IMG/VR virus record: IMGVR_UViG_3300003324_000515
Coordinates: 1-47,374 of that record
Source: a virus
Strand: one strand, 5' to 3'
DNA length: 47,374 nucleotides
The position numbers and the translations under genes are program-made. The first letter of the stretch is position 1, and every line of letters begins with the position of its first letter. Shown here piece by piece: positions 23,398 to 32,106 of this stretch. The notes beneath the pieces were generated by a model. The model did no database searches, was not told where the DNA came from, and saw only the letters and a list, made by a program, of their open reading frames with translations.

Positions 23398-23655
23398 ATG
23401 GGTAGAGTACACGCTAACAATAAGGCGTTAGAGCTCGCCCAACACGCTGCTGCTATTACTCCTAGTGATACTGACAATGTGCCGAACGCTCCTGTGTCGG
23501 TCTATGTTGGTGGCACTGGTAATGTAGTGGTTGTTACCTCTCGAGGTGACACAGTGACTTTTACGGGTGTGCCAGCTGGTACTATCCTGCCTGTGCAGGT
23601 GCGCCAGGTTAAGTCAACTAACACGACAGCTACTTCTTTAGTTGCAATCTATTAG
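23398..23655 (+). CDS. head spike base-like protein (RCAP_rcc01079 family)
   Basis: An 85-residue protein with the repeated-strand pattern APVSVYVGGTGNVVVVTSRG, then GTILPVQVRQVKST, TATSLVAIY. This matches my recollection of the spike base protein family first described in the Rhodobacter gene transfer agent. Such proteins anchor head fibres or spikes on the capsid. Placed after capsid genes, as expected. Confidence 0.65.
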   Translation: MGRVHANNKALELAQHAAAITPSDTDNVPNAPVSVYVGGTGNVVVVTSRGDTVTFTGVPAGTILPVQVRQVKSTNTTATSLVAIY

Positions 23656-23678
23656 CACAAGCTTTAAAGTAAAAGTCA

Positions 23679-23990
23679 ATGGCGAAGCGATACATTGTTC
23701 ATCCTGGGACTGTGAAGTTACTAAGTGGGAGCACTGTCACTTATGATGCAGCGACTCTGGCTTCTCTTTATGGTCTCTCGGGTGCGGATTACGATGTAGC
23801 GACTACTGGCTCGGAGCAGGAGGATGTGACTGGTTCTGACATCATTCACATCCACCTGTATCCGCGTGAGGACGGCCAATATCGAAACATTAAAACGCTT
23901 CAAGGCGATAACGGCACGGATAGCCACTGGGACTACGAGGTGGGCTATAAAGATCGTAGAGCTAAGAGGATAAGAGAGGCAGGGCTATAA
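23679..23990 (+). CDS. hypothetical virion-region protein
   Basis: A 103-residue protein. The N-terminal part (RYIVHPGTVKLLSGSTVT, then AATLASLYGL) could be an interaction tag, and the C-terminal part is charged. It overlaps the start of the next gene by one base. Unknown role. Confidence 0.55.
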   Translation: MAKRYIVHPGTVKLLSGSTVTYDAATLASLYGLSGADYDVATTGSEQEDVTGSDIIHIHLYPREDGQYRNIKTLQGDNGTDSHWDYEVGYKDRRAKRIREAGL

Positions 23991-24583
23991 TGCTATTAAG
24001 TATCATTGTCCCTGAAGCTCCGCTTGGAATGGCGCGTATGCTTGAGCGGGAGCTGCGGGGAATAGAGTCAGAAGTAATCGTTACGGACTGGAAAGTAGGT
24101 GTCCCCTTCGTCAGAGGGGATTTTGTTTGTCTTTTGGAAGCTGATTCAGCTATCGAGAAAGGCAGTATTATTAATAATTTAAAGGTGTTCATGGAGAATC
24201 CGAGTTATCGGAAGCTGGCAATGGTGGCATCACCTGTAGACTACCCGAATTACGAGAATGTTGTCTACAGCTTCACAGAAGACGCTCAGAAGCGTTTTGA
24301 GAACCATTCCGACTCAGTACACGCAATTCGCGTTGGAAGCGTTCCTGGGGCTGTTATAAGGCGCTCAAGCTTGCAAAAAGTAGCGCCTAAGCTTGGCCAA
24401 AGCCCTATGGACCTGACAATGCAGGTCTGTTTGGCATTTTGGGAGCATGGACTGCGGATCTTGCTTAACCCAGATTCGCTCTATTATGCGCCCGACACTT
24501 TCGAACGGCCTTCGCAATACTCGCCTTCATGGTCGGCTTCGCCTAATGTGCTAAGCCTATGGCAGCGGGAGTTAATTGCCTGA
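23990..24583 (+). CDS. GT-A fold glycosyltransferase-like protein
   Basis: A 197-residue protein. It opens with MLLSIIVPEAP, the first strand of GT-A family 2 glycosyltransferases, followed by DFVCLLEADSAIEKGSI, the usual DxD-like loop, here with EAD and no clear DxD. GT-2 proteins transfer sugars from nucleotide donors. Inside the virion operon it might glycosylate a structural protein, or be a catalytically dead version. It has no membrane segment. Substrate is unknown. Confidence 0.55.
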   Translation: MLLSIIVPEAPLGMARMLERELRGIESEVIVTDWKVGVPFVRGDFVCLLEADSAIEKGSIINNLKVFMENPSYRKLAMVASPVDYPNYENVVYSFTEDAQKRFENHSDSVHAIRVGSVPGAVIRRSSLQKVAPKLGQSPMDLTMQVCLAFWEHGLRILLNPDSLYYAPDTFERPSQYSPSWSASPNVLSLWQRELIA

Positions 24584-24586
24584 TAC

Positions 24587-24615
24587 TTGCATTTATGGTT
24601 GGACTTGCACATATT
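24587..24615 (+). promoter_or_regulatory. late-class promoter
   Basis: GATACTTGCATT overlapping the TGA stop of the preceding gene. TTGCAT, 17-nt spacer, CATATT. TAGGAG follows before the ATG at 24633. Confidence 0.65.
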
Positions 24616-24632
24616 AAGCGTAGGAGAAAATA

Positions 24633-25160
24633 ATGGCTGCGACATTTGAATATAACGAAGACAACGGCGCTGCGACTGGAAGCCCAGCAAAAGGGACTAC
24701 TCGCAATACTGCCGTCACGCAGGTTAACTGGAAAAATACCGATGATGTCGGCACAGCTTATAGCTCCAGCCCGATAACTGCAGGCAACAACTCTTATACC
24801 AAGTACCAATTCGGCAAATTTACAGGTACATTCAACCAGATCTCAGCAGGCTTGTGGGCTCACACGGCAGGCACGCTTGGTACTGGCTTGACGCTAAAAG
24901 GTACTGTAACGAGCACTTATGCTACGCCTTCAACTACTACTAACGCTGCTCTGACAACCGACATGACCTCTGCTATAGCTATCGGTTCTGGCTTGGCCGT
25001 TAACTTCTCTACGACAGGACCAGAAGCAGCTTCACCTACAAGCACTCTATCAGCTGCTGGCTACACACAATATCTCGCTTCCCAGCTCCAGACTACAAGC
25101 AGTGCTGCAGCTGGCGACACCGCAACAGTAACCCTAACCTTGCAGTACAATGAGAACTAG
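24633..25160 (+). CDS. beta-rich virion/tail protein
   Basis: A 175-residue Thr/Ala/Ser-rich protein with low charge and many beta strands (SYTKYQFGKFTGTFNQIS, LKGTVTSTYATPST). It is transcribed from its own late promoter, which suggests high expression. It is probably a structural protein of the head-tail region. No family recognised. Confidence 0.6.
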   Translation: MAATFEYNEDNGAATGSPAKGTTRNTAVTQVNWKNTDDVGTAYSSSPITAGNNSYTKYQFGKFTGTFNQISAGLWAHTAGTLGTGLTLKGTVTSTYATPSTTTNAALTTDMTSAIAIGSGLAVNFSTTGPEAASPTSTLSAAGYTQYLASQLQTTSSAAAGDTATVTLTLQYNEN

Positions 25161-25169
25161 GAGAATATG

Positions 25170-25439
25170 ATGGCAAAGAAACCAACGGCAAAACTCTGGA
25201 GTGTGAAGCAAGGCAAGCTTGCTAACTTCACCCTAGAGGCTGACCAAAATCACGAGATTCTTGCTACTTGTGGAGATGAGGTATTGAAATTCGCTGCTAC
25301 TACCAAAGAAGAGCTCCAGAAAATGTTCAAAGCTCACAATAATGCCAATAAGGGTACTGTGGCTCGTCCACAGAAAGAGCTTGACGCGGAAGAAGAGCGA
25401 CGCAAAGTTACCCAGGAGCTAATTGATTCATTAGGTTAA
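25170..25439 (+). CDS. hypothetical protein
   Basis: An 89-residue soluble protein. AGGAG lies 6 nt before ATG 25170; the ATG three bases earlier is too close to it. The C-terminal third is a charged helix (ELDAEEERRKVTQELIDS). Placed among tail genes; role unknown. Confidence 0.55.
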   Translation: MAKKPTAKLWSVKQGKLANFTLEADQNHEILATCGDEVLKFAATTKEELQKMFKAHNNANKGTVARPQKELDAEEERRKVTQELIDSLG

Positions 25440-25470
25440 AGCTGATACAACAGCTAGAAAGGACAATGCA

Positions 25471-25932
25471 ATGTCCACGATCGCCACAACCTTCAAATAC
25501 CTCTTCGTAGCCGAGTATGATGATGGAACTACTTATATCCAGTCTCCAGACGACCACTCTATTAATCATGATCCTACTAAAGAACACAATCCTTCCTCTT
25601 TTTCAGATGTCGACCACGATAAACTTATAAGATTCCATCTGATAGAACCGAAAGAGGGCGAGCAGATACCTATTTGTACTGTCGACTTACGCGACGGCCA
25701 CTTTGAGATGTACGGCACGCCCTTCACGATCCACGAGCAGTTTGTCGAACCTAAAGACCTGAAACTGATTTATTTTAGGGATGTCAGGCGCGAGCGAACC
25801 ATTAAAGCTACTGTACAAGAAGATGGCACTATCGCTGAAGAAGTTAGCGATAACGATTATATTGCCAAATACTACATCGGTTGGCAGGCCAAAGGTGATG
25901 CCAAACTTAAAGCAATTGTGGGAATAGCGTAA
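25471..25932 (+). CDS. hypothetical protein
   Basis: A 153-residue protein with an alternating strand pattern and several acidic segments. Residues 5-60 contain KYLFVAEYDDGTTY and DVDHDKLIRFHLI. Its stop overlaps the start of the glycine-rich gene. Probably a small structural or tail-assembly protein, by position. Confidence 0.55.
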   Translation: MSTIATTFKYLFVAEYDDGTTYIQSPDDHSINHDPTKEHNPSSFSDVDHDKLIRFHLIEPKEGEQIPICTVDLRDGHFEMYGTPFTIHEQFVEPKDLKLIYFRDVRRERTIKATVQEDGTIAEEVSDNDYIAKYYIGWQAKGDAKLKAIVGIA

Positions 25933-27215
25933 TGGCTAATGTCCAGGTGCTTGTTGTCGCGGGTGGAGGTGGTGGAGGATACTTCCGTTCTGCTGGTGGT
26001 GGTGCTGGAGGTATGGTCTATAACTCTTCTTTTTCACTACCTGCTGGGACTTATTCAGTAGTAGTTGGCGGGGGCGGTACGGCGGGCAATAGTACTACCG
26101 AGCCTGGTGGAAACGGCAGTAACTCTAGTATCTCTTCAATTACGGCTACTGGTGGTGGAGGTGGTGCTGGTTATGATGTAGCTGCTGCTGGTAGCAGTGG
26201 TGGTTCTGGAGGTGGTGGTGCTGGATGGTCTAGCGGTTCACGGCCTGGAGGTTCGGGGACAGCTGGACAGGGTAATAATGGTGGTAGTGGAGTTGGTAAC
26301 AATGTCGGTGGATGGACCGCTGGTGGAGGTGGAGGTGGTGCTGGGGCAGTTGGTGCTAATGCCACTGGTACAGGTAACTCTAACACTAACAACCTGCCTG
26401 GTACTGGTGGTGCTGGATCTTCTAACTCTATTAGTGGATCTGCTGTAACCTACGCTGGTGGTGGGGGTGGAGCGGGAATTACCTCTGCTGGAGCTAACAC
26501 TGGCGCTAGTGGTGGAAGTGGTGGCGGAGGCGCTGGTAACGGCACTGCGGGTACAGCTAATACTGGTGGTGGTGGAGGCGCGGGCGCTGGTGGATCTTCT
26601 CCGTTCTCTGGTGGAGCTGGTGGAAGTGGAATTGTTATTGTGCGATTTTTGACTACTGATTTCGTTAGTTCTAGCGGTGGGACAAAAACTACTGTTGGCG
26701 GTGACACAGTCCATACCTTCACCTCAAATGGTACTTTAACTGTCACTGGCACTACTACAAAAGCCCAAACGGGCGTGGCTCGTATTACGGCTACTACTCA
26801 AAAAACCCAAACGGGTAAAACTCGCATAACTGTCACAACCCAAAAAACTCAGACTGGTGTGGCAGATATTCGAAAAACTACTCAGCGCAACCAGACTGGT
26901 GTAGCCAACATCTTCTCTCCTATAAAATTAAAAGATCAAACAGGTGTTTCCCGCATTGAAGTTGTTAAAACTCAAGATCAAACTGGTTTGGCTGCGCTGG
27001 TGTATGTTACTCAAAAGGCGCAAACTGGTGTGTCTAAAATTAACCAAGTTACTAATCGTCTACAAACAGGGGTAGCACGCATCGTCAAAGGAGTCGACAC
27101 CACACTTAAAGCTTCTTTCGCGGGTATTGGCAATATGACACCCGCTCCTGTGACTGTCGCAGATCTGCCTAGCTTGCGTGACAGTAGACAAGATACTCCG
27201 AAAGGACTTAAATAA
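25932..27215 (+). CDS. glycine-rich adhesin/tail protein with QTG repeats
   Basis: A 427-residue protein in three parts. Residues 1-235 form a Gly-rich domain (VLVVAGGGGGGYF, GGGAGGMVYNSSFSLPAGTY) of the type folding as a polyglycine-helix sandwich in phage adhesins. Residues 276-400 contain about nine repeats ending in QTGvxxI, roughly 13 residues each, likely a beta-solenoid. A short polar C-terminus follows. It is probably a tail fibre or receptor-binding protein. It overlaps the upstream stop by one base. Confidence 0.7.
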   Translation: MANVQVLVVAGGGGGGYFRSAGGGAGGMVYNSSFSLPAGTYSVVVGGGGTAGNSTTEPGGNGSNSSISSITATGGGGGAGYDVAAAGSSGGSGGGGAGWSSGSRPGGSGTAGQGNNGGSGVGNNVGGWTAGGGGGGAGAVGANATGTGNSNTNNLPGTGGAGSSNSISGSAVTYAGGGGGAGITSAGANTGASGGSGGGGAGNGTAGTANTGGGGGAGAGGSSPFSGGAGGSGIVIVRFLTTDFVSSSGGTKTTVGGDTVHTFTSNGTLTVTGTTTKAQTGVARITATTQKTQTGKTRITVTTQKTQTGVADIRKTTQRNQTGVANIFSPIKLKDQTGVSRIEVVKTQDQTGLAALVYVTQKAQTGVSKINQVTNRLQTGVARIVKGVDTTLKASFAGIGNMTPAPVTVADLPSLRDSRQDTPKGLK

Positions 27216-27219
27216 CATT

Positions 27220-28392
27220 ATGATTCTCCGAGCCTATAATCCCTCTACCGATAACCTAGAGAAAAGTTACTTGACTCAGGATTACGCTGCAGGCGTGACC
27301 GCTATAAAGGTGCGCAACAACGATTCTTTTGCTCAAGATGACCGCATTATGATCGGAGAAATGGGGCGTGAGCGAACTGAAATCGTGACTATCGGTGCTG
27401 CCGTTACTGCGGGAGAAGACTTAACTGTGGGCGCTACGCTGTTCCCTCACTCAGCCGACGATCCTGTTTATGTGCTGAAGTATGACCAAGTCAAGTTTTA
27501 CCGCTCAACCACTACAATCGATGGATCTTATGGAGCTCTGGCAACAGTCGCTCTGGATGTCGATAATGCCGATGACGAAACACATTACGATGACACTACG
27601 GGCCTAAGCAGTTATTACTATAAGGTTAGTTACTACCACAGCATCGCTGGCACGGAGTCTTCGCTATCTGATCCAATGCCTGGCTCTGGCTACACGCGAG
27701 ACCAGCTTGGCTCAATCGCTAATGAGTTCTTAACAGAGGTGGCGGATCTCCAGCAAAAATACATGACTATCCCAGAAATCATAAGCCTTTGTAATGAGGT
27801 TAATGACGATTTGACCAGCCAGTCACGCAAACCCTACCGCTTCCAGCACACTAGTTCCACTTTAAGTATTGCTGCAACGACAGAGACTGTGGACCTGCCC
27901 GCAGATTTATTGAAATTTGATTATGTTCGCTACAATTACAATTTTACTGGCACTAACCGCAAGGACCGCATCCGCGTCATTTCAATGGCCCAGATGGATT
28001 ATTTGCGCTATGACCAGAATGCTCTTACAGATAACGACACGCTGTTTATAGCGATTGATGACACTACTAATAAGCTGGTGCTTTATCCTATCCCAACTGA
28101 CGCTCAGTCTAATGTATTACAGGTGTTCTACTGGAAGAAAATTACTGATTTCGATAGCTTAGGTGACGCTATTTTGACACCTACGCCTCGGGTGTACAAA
28201 TTATTCTTGCTCTACAAGTTTTACTTAGCGCGGTCTGTCAAAGAGAACGCGTTCTTGGCCCAGGCGCAGGAGTACAAAGGCGATTATGGCTCAGAGGTTG
28301 TCAAACTGCAGCGGATGAACAAGCTGAATGTTGGCAGTCCTACGGGCTTCCAGCCTGATACTCTAACTGCGAAAGGGCTGAATAAGTACTAA
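27220..28392 (+). CDS. tail adaptor protein (gp4/gp11-like)
   Basis: A 390-residue protein. The first 170 residues are beta-rich (including a fibronectin-like part around KFYRSTTTIDGSY); the C-terminal half is helical (EFLTEVADLQQKYMT, IISLCNEVNDD), typical of adaptors that attach tail parts to the portal. An in-frame start at 27178 would overlap the previous gene; ATG 27220 is preferred though it lacks a strong ribosome site. The position before the nozzle gene supports the assignment. Confidence 0.65.
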   Translation: MILRAYNPSTDNLEKSYLTQDYAAGVTAIKVRNNDSFAQDDRIMIGEMGRERTEIVTIGAAVTAGEDLTVGATLFPHSADDPVYVLKYDQVKFYRSTTTIDGSYGALATVALDVDNADDETHYDDTTGLSSYYYKVSYYHSIAGTESSLSDPMPGSGYTRDQLGSIANEFLTEVADLQQKYMTIPEIISLCNEVNDDLTSQSRKPYRFQHTSSTLSIAATTETVDLPADLLKFDYVRYNYNFTGTNRKDRIRVISMAQMDYLRYDQNALTDNDTLFIAIDDTTNKLVLYPIPTDAQSNVLQVFYWKKITDFDSLGDAILTPTPRVYKLFLLYKFYLARSVKENAFLAQAQEYKGDYGSEVVKLQRMNKLNVGSPTGFQPDTLTAKGLNKY

Positions 28393-30398
28393 TGGCTAGA
28401 ATTGAGAGACGCTTTGATTTTTCAGGAGGGATGCAGACCGCGACGAGCTGGCTTCTTCGGAAGTCGAATGAAGTGGCTCTGGCTATCAATGCTCGGTTTA
28501 ATAATAAGCTGGGCGCTCTTACTCGTCGTAGAGGCTACTCTAGCGCTTCTAATGTTCTTCAGGCTAATAAATCTAGTCTCGGACTACACGAGGCCAAATT
28601 CAGTACAGGTTCAAAAATCTATGCAGCCACAAACAACTCAGGTGATACAGCTACCCAGCTCAAAACCCTAAACACTGGCACTGGGGCGTGGAGCGCCCAG
28701 AGTATGCCAAATACTATCGATCCCAACACTCAGCTTTCTATGATTGATAGCTTGGACGAGATGTATGTGGCGGGCAAATCTACCTCTACGGGCGTGCGTA
28801 TGAGCCCTGTGAACATCAAAAAAGATGGTACGGCTTCTGCTAGTAGAAACTTGGTTGGCTGTCCTGCCTGTATGTTCTTGGTGGAGTTCGGCGGAGCACT
28901 TTACGCTATTAACTGTACAGTGAACGGCACGGATTATCCTGACCGCGCCTACCGCTCTTCTCAAGCTTTGGGAGCGATTACTTATGTCCAGGGCGTGCAA
29001 GTGCCAACCAGTACCTCTTCTTTCGTTGTTTTAGTCGATAGCGTGCGCTATCTAAAAACCTCTCTAGCGTTAGACCTCTATCAAGCTGGTACGGATAATG
29101 CTTTGCGCAGCAATGTGACTCCATCAGCAGTAGACAAGAGCGCCAACACCATTACTATCACTCCTACTACTGGGACATTTGCCAGCACAGATGTCAATAC
29201 CACTACCGATGTTATTACAGTTGGTTCTACTATTGGAGCAGCCATTGTGACTGGCCGACCAATCAGCTTTACTGCTGGGACTACTATCCCGACAGGATTG
29301 ACGGCAGGAACTGTTTACTACGCAATTAAGGTATCTTCTACCACTATAAAAGTGGCTACCAGCTATGCGAATGCTATTGCTGGCACAGCTGTGGACATCA
29401 CAGGCGCTGGCTCAGGCACAAATACTATCTACCTAGGCTTCAACGATAATGACGAAATCTGGGGGACTGGGCGCAAAGGCGAGCTGGCCTACTACTGGAA
29501 CACCGACTATCCGACAACTGAAGATGCCGACTTCTTGCACATTCCGCCTGGGCTCGGCTCTGATGATGATATTATCGGCTACGGCAAGAGCAATAACCGA
29601 CTCTTCCTATTCACTAAAAGCGCGGTCCTGAAGTGGGATAACCAGAACCTAGTGACTGTTTATCCGAATGTCGGCCTGGCCAGCTTTGATAGCCTGCAAT
29701 ATGTGGGCGATGACAGTTGGATGCTGTGGCTGGACCAGACAGGGCGTATCCGCGCTTATAATGACGCTACAGGGCAGCGAGAAATCATCTCTCGGGCGGT
29801 CTGGAATGACTGGCTAGAGAATGTACCTACGGCTAATGCTGAGGCTTCGGCTGCCAGTGTGGATAGGGAGAATGTCTATAAATTGTGGGTAGGCAACTTG
29901 ACTCTTAATAAGCGTACTGGCCACTGGCGCTTCTGCTATGACTTCGATGGCAATGATTGGTGGTTGGAACTGCATACGCGTGGCTTTACGAAATCTCTAA
30001 ACAGTGATTTTGGTGGCAGCATGGCAACTTACTTCTTTGATGATACCGCTGGCAAGCTTTACAAAGACAATGATGGAAATCTAGATGATACCGCAACTAT
30101 CCCAATGTTCGTACAATTCGGCCGAAGTAACGATGGCGTGGAACTAGAGAAGGCTTATCATGGCATTTATGTGTTTGGTACGGCAGTTACAGGAGCTGAA
30201 GTTAAGATTATTCTCGATAATGGCGATCCTGTAGCAGTAGGCGAGCTGACTGGCTACACTACTAAAATCGCTCTTCCCAGAGATGTAGAGAACGCGCGTG
30301 ACATTGATTTTGAACTGACGCATAATGGAGATGGCGACGCACCTGAAATTGAGGGCATCGCGACTTACTACGATCCACAGGAGGATAAATTTGCCTAG
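28392..30398 (+). CDS. tail nozzle / stabilisation protein (P22 gp10-like)
   Basis: A 668-residue protein starting MARIERRFDFSGGMQTATS, a form common to podovirus proteins of the P22 gp10/T7 gp12 kind (FSGGM...N...RRRGY). The chain has repeated strand blocks suggesting a beta-propeller, with a middle insertion (residues 250-350) rich in Thr/Ile. Six copies would plug the portal. The start overlaps the adaptor stop by one base. Confidence 0.75.
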   Translation: MARIERRFDFSGGMQTATSWLLRKSNEVALAINARFNNKLGALTRRRGYSSASNVLQANKSSLGLHEAKFSTGSKIYAATNNSGDTATQLKTLNTGTGAWSAQSMPNTIDPNTQLSMIDSLDEMYVAGKSTSTGVRMSPVNIKKDGTASASRNLVGCPACMFLVEFGGALYAINCTVNGTDYPDRAYRSSQALGAITYVQGVQVPTSTSSFVVLVDSVRYLKTSLALDLYQAGTDNALRSNVTPSAVDKSANTITITPTTGTFASTDVNTTTDVITVGSTIGAAIVTGRPISFTAGTTIPTGLTAGTVYYAIKVSSTTIKVATSYANAIAGTAVDITGAGSGTNTIYLGFNDNDEIWGTGRKGELAYYWNTDYPTTEDADFLHIPPGLGSDDDIIGYGKSNNRLFLFTKSAVLKWDNQNLVTVYPNVGLASFDSLQYVGDDSWMLWLDQTGRIRAYNDATGQREIISRAVWNDWLENVPTANAEASAASVDRENVYKLWVGNLTLNKRTGHWRFCYDFDGNDWWLELHTRGFTKSLNSDFGGSMATYFFDDTAGKLYKDNDGNLDDTATIPMFVQFGRSNDGVELEKAYHGIYVFGTAVTGAEVKIILDNGDPVAVGELTGYTTKIALPRDVENARDIDFELTHNGDGDAPEIEGIATYYDPQEDKFA

Positions 30399-30678
30399 TC
30401 GAACTACTTATTCCTGGTCTTCAGCTGGATTCAACTCCTTTTTCAGGCGGAGCATTGATAATTATGCTGGCTCGGTCAGCAACTTAAATGACGCTGCCAC
30501 CTTCGCGACGCGCAATAATAACCAGGAACTTAACTTTGACAGCCAGCAGACACGCGGGGCTTTAGGTGATGTTATCCAGATTGGCAAAAGAGTTGTTATA
30601 GATGGAAGTAACGGCCGTATTTCGGTGAATGACCAGAACGAGCAAGAAGTCGTACGGCTTGGCGATTTAGGAGACTAA
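30391..30678 (+). CDS. small tail protein (TTG start)
   Basis: A 95-residue protein. I chose TTG 30391 because AGGAGG lies 6 nt upstream; the frame before it has no usable start. It overlaps the nozzle gene by eight bases. Residues 55-90 (DVIQIGKRVVIDGSNGRI, then VVRLGDLG) look like a small beta hairpin. Probably part of the tail complex. Confidence 0.6.
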   Translation: MPSRTTYSWSSAGFNSFFRRSIDNYAGSVSNLNDAATFATRNNNQELNFDSQQTRGALGDVIQIGKRVVIDGSNGRISVNDQNEQEVVRLGDLGD

Positions 30679-30679
30679 C

Positions 30680-31549
30680 ATGTCAAATGGTTTGGAAGTT
30701 TCGGCTCAAGGAGTTCCTCTTCGCAATGCTGCTGATTATCAGAAGGTGCTCGATACCCGCTGGGAAGTTTTAGAAATAGAGAACGAGATTAACCTCGACC
30801 TGACCGCTAATATTTCCCAGAATGGTTGGGTAGGCAATGTAGTGACGCTGGCGACTCACTCACTCGGCCATCCCGCTGCTTTTGAATTTTTCCCTGAAGA
30901 TACCTCTACGCATGTGTTGAGGGGGTTTGGCACTAGGGCTGGCTTTACCTACACCTATCCGCCTGCTGGATTTACCGAAGACTTTTTACTGCAATCTGAT
31001 GATACTGGGGTTTACTTGACGCTCCCTAAATTCTCTGGGGACGCAGCTTATTCAGTGGCAGTGAAAGGTCTGTTGCGAATTTACAAAAATGATATTACTA
31101 CTACCTTCAAAGCGCCTGTAGAGGATGTGTCGACCATTCCTGCCACTAACACTAAAATAGGGGCGCGGATCGCGAAAATAGGCCACCGCGTCAATGACAG
31201 TGCCAGTGTGGATTATAAACTTAATACTGACGCTCGAATGATAGGCGTACAGAGTCGTGGACTACAACAGGTGGGAACAGTGGAAGCAGGCAAGCTGACG
31301 ATTAACCACGATGCTGGTTATCGGCCGACTTATTACACAGCTTATTACGACGATCATGCTACCCCCAATGTGAGTGGCGGAGTTTACCCTGATCCGTTCT
31401 ATGGCAAGAAGACGCTTTACCCTATGGTCCAGTTCTTCACCTTCGCTTTCGCTGACAGCCATACCATAACTTTACGGGGTGTACAATCGGCGCTGGCAGG
31501 GACTTTCGCCTACTTAATACTTAAAGATCCAGTGGATTTAGGTTTATGA
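30680..31549 (+). CDS. tail fibre/spike-region protein
   Basis: A 289-residue beta-rich protein. The last 90 residues (YYTAYYDDHATPNVSGG, and FTFAFADSHTITLRG) are similar in pattern to the next protein's C-terminal half, so the two may share a fold by duplication. Placed after the nozzle gene; likely a tail or receptor-associated protein. No enzymatic motif seen. Confidence 0.6.
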   Translation: MSNGLEVSAQGVPLRNAADYQKVLDTRWEVLEIENEINLDLTANISQNGWVGNVVTLATHSLGHPAAFEFFPEDTSTHVLRGFGTRAGFTYTYPPAGFTEDFLLQSDDTGVYLTLPKFSGDAAYSVAVKGLLRIYKNDITTTFKAPVEDVSTIPATNTKIGARIAKIGHRVNDSASVDYKLNTDARMIGVQSRGLQQVGTVEAGKLTINHDAGYRPTYYTAYYDDHATPNVSGGVYPDPFYGKKTLYPMVQFFTFAFADSHTITLRGVQSALAGTFAYLILKDPVDLGL

Positions 31550-32058
31550 GCAGACTTGGCCTACGCATTGCGACCGATGGAAAGCCTATCTCTAGCAGGC
31601 AGTTCCAGTTCGATACCGAGAAAGAGCACCTCCAGGTGGACCTTAATCACACACCAAAGTTTGCGGATTTACTGGATACTCCTAAACTAACCCTTTACGC
31701 GAACGGCTCGGTAGGAAAGTACGAGACACTCCTGACTATCGCGCACGGCCTTACTTTTATACCTAAGTGTTCGGCTTTCTTTTACATCTATGACGAGCCT
31801 GCCACGATGCCAGATACGCGGATGCTATCGCAGTACGCGGGAGATTTGGCTCTTATAAGTGGCGGGGCAGCTTATTCGGATATTGTTTACTGGACAGTTG
31901 ATGATACTAACTTCTACATTAAGCACTATTTCGATGATTCTGGTGGCTGGTTATCTGCGGTAGGGCAGACTGCTCAAACTGACCAAGTTAAAATGAGGAT
32001 TAAGTACTTCATCTACAATAACCCTGGCCGAAAGCCCCGCTGGAGTTTTGATGGATAG
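31546..32058 (+). CDS. tail-region protein, paralog-like to the preceding one
   Basis: A 170-residue beta-rich protein. The segment AHGLTFIPKCSAFFYIYDEP with VKMRIKYFIYNN echoes the end of the upstream protein, suggesting a related domain. It overlaps the upstream stop by four bases. It may form part of the tail tip or spike. Unknown family. Confidence 0.6.
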   Translation: MSRLGLRIATDGKPISSRQFQFDTEKEHLQVDLNHTPKFADLLDTPKLTLYANGSVGKYETLLTIAHGLTFIPKCSAFFYIYDEPATMPDTRMLSQYAGDLALISGGAAYSDIVYWTVDDTNFYIKHYFDDSGGWLSAVGQTAQTDQVKMRIKYFIYNNPGRKPRWSFDG

Positions 32059-32069
32059 ACGCTTGACAC

Positions 32070-32099
32070 TTGCAAGCGAGAAGTAATTGCTCTCATAAT
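32070..32099 (+). promoter_or_regulatory. late-class promoter, leaderless start
   Basis: GACACTTGCAAG, preceded by TAGACGCTTGACA overlapping the stop. TTGCAA, 18-nt spacer, CATAAT, then only seven bases to ATG 32107 with no ribosome site. The first ejection protein is therefore predicted to be translated from a leaderless message. Confidence 0.55.
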
Positions 32100-32106
32100 A
32101 GCGACT

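Noticed and set aside
26171-26752. Pro-, Ser- or Thr-rich frames on the opposite strand of the glycine-rich gene
   Set aside because: They are mirror images of the GGT/GGC-rich coding sequence and have no start signals.
30325-30390. Longer N-terminus for the small tail protein
   Set aside because: The frame upstream of TTG 30391 lies within the nozzle gene and has no ribosome site, whereas the TTG has AGGAGG at 6 nt.
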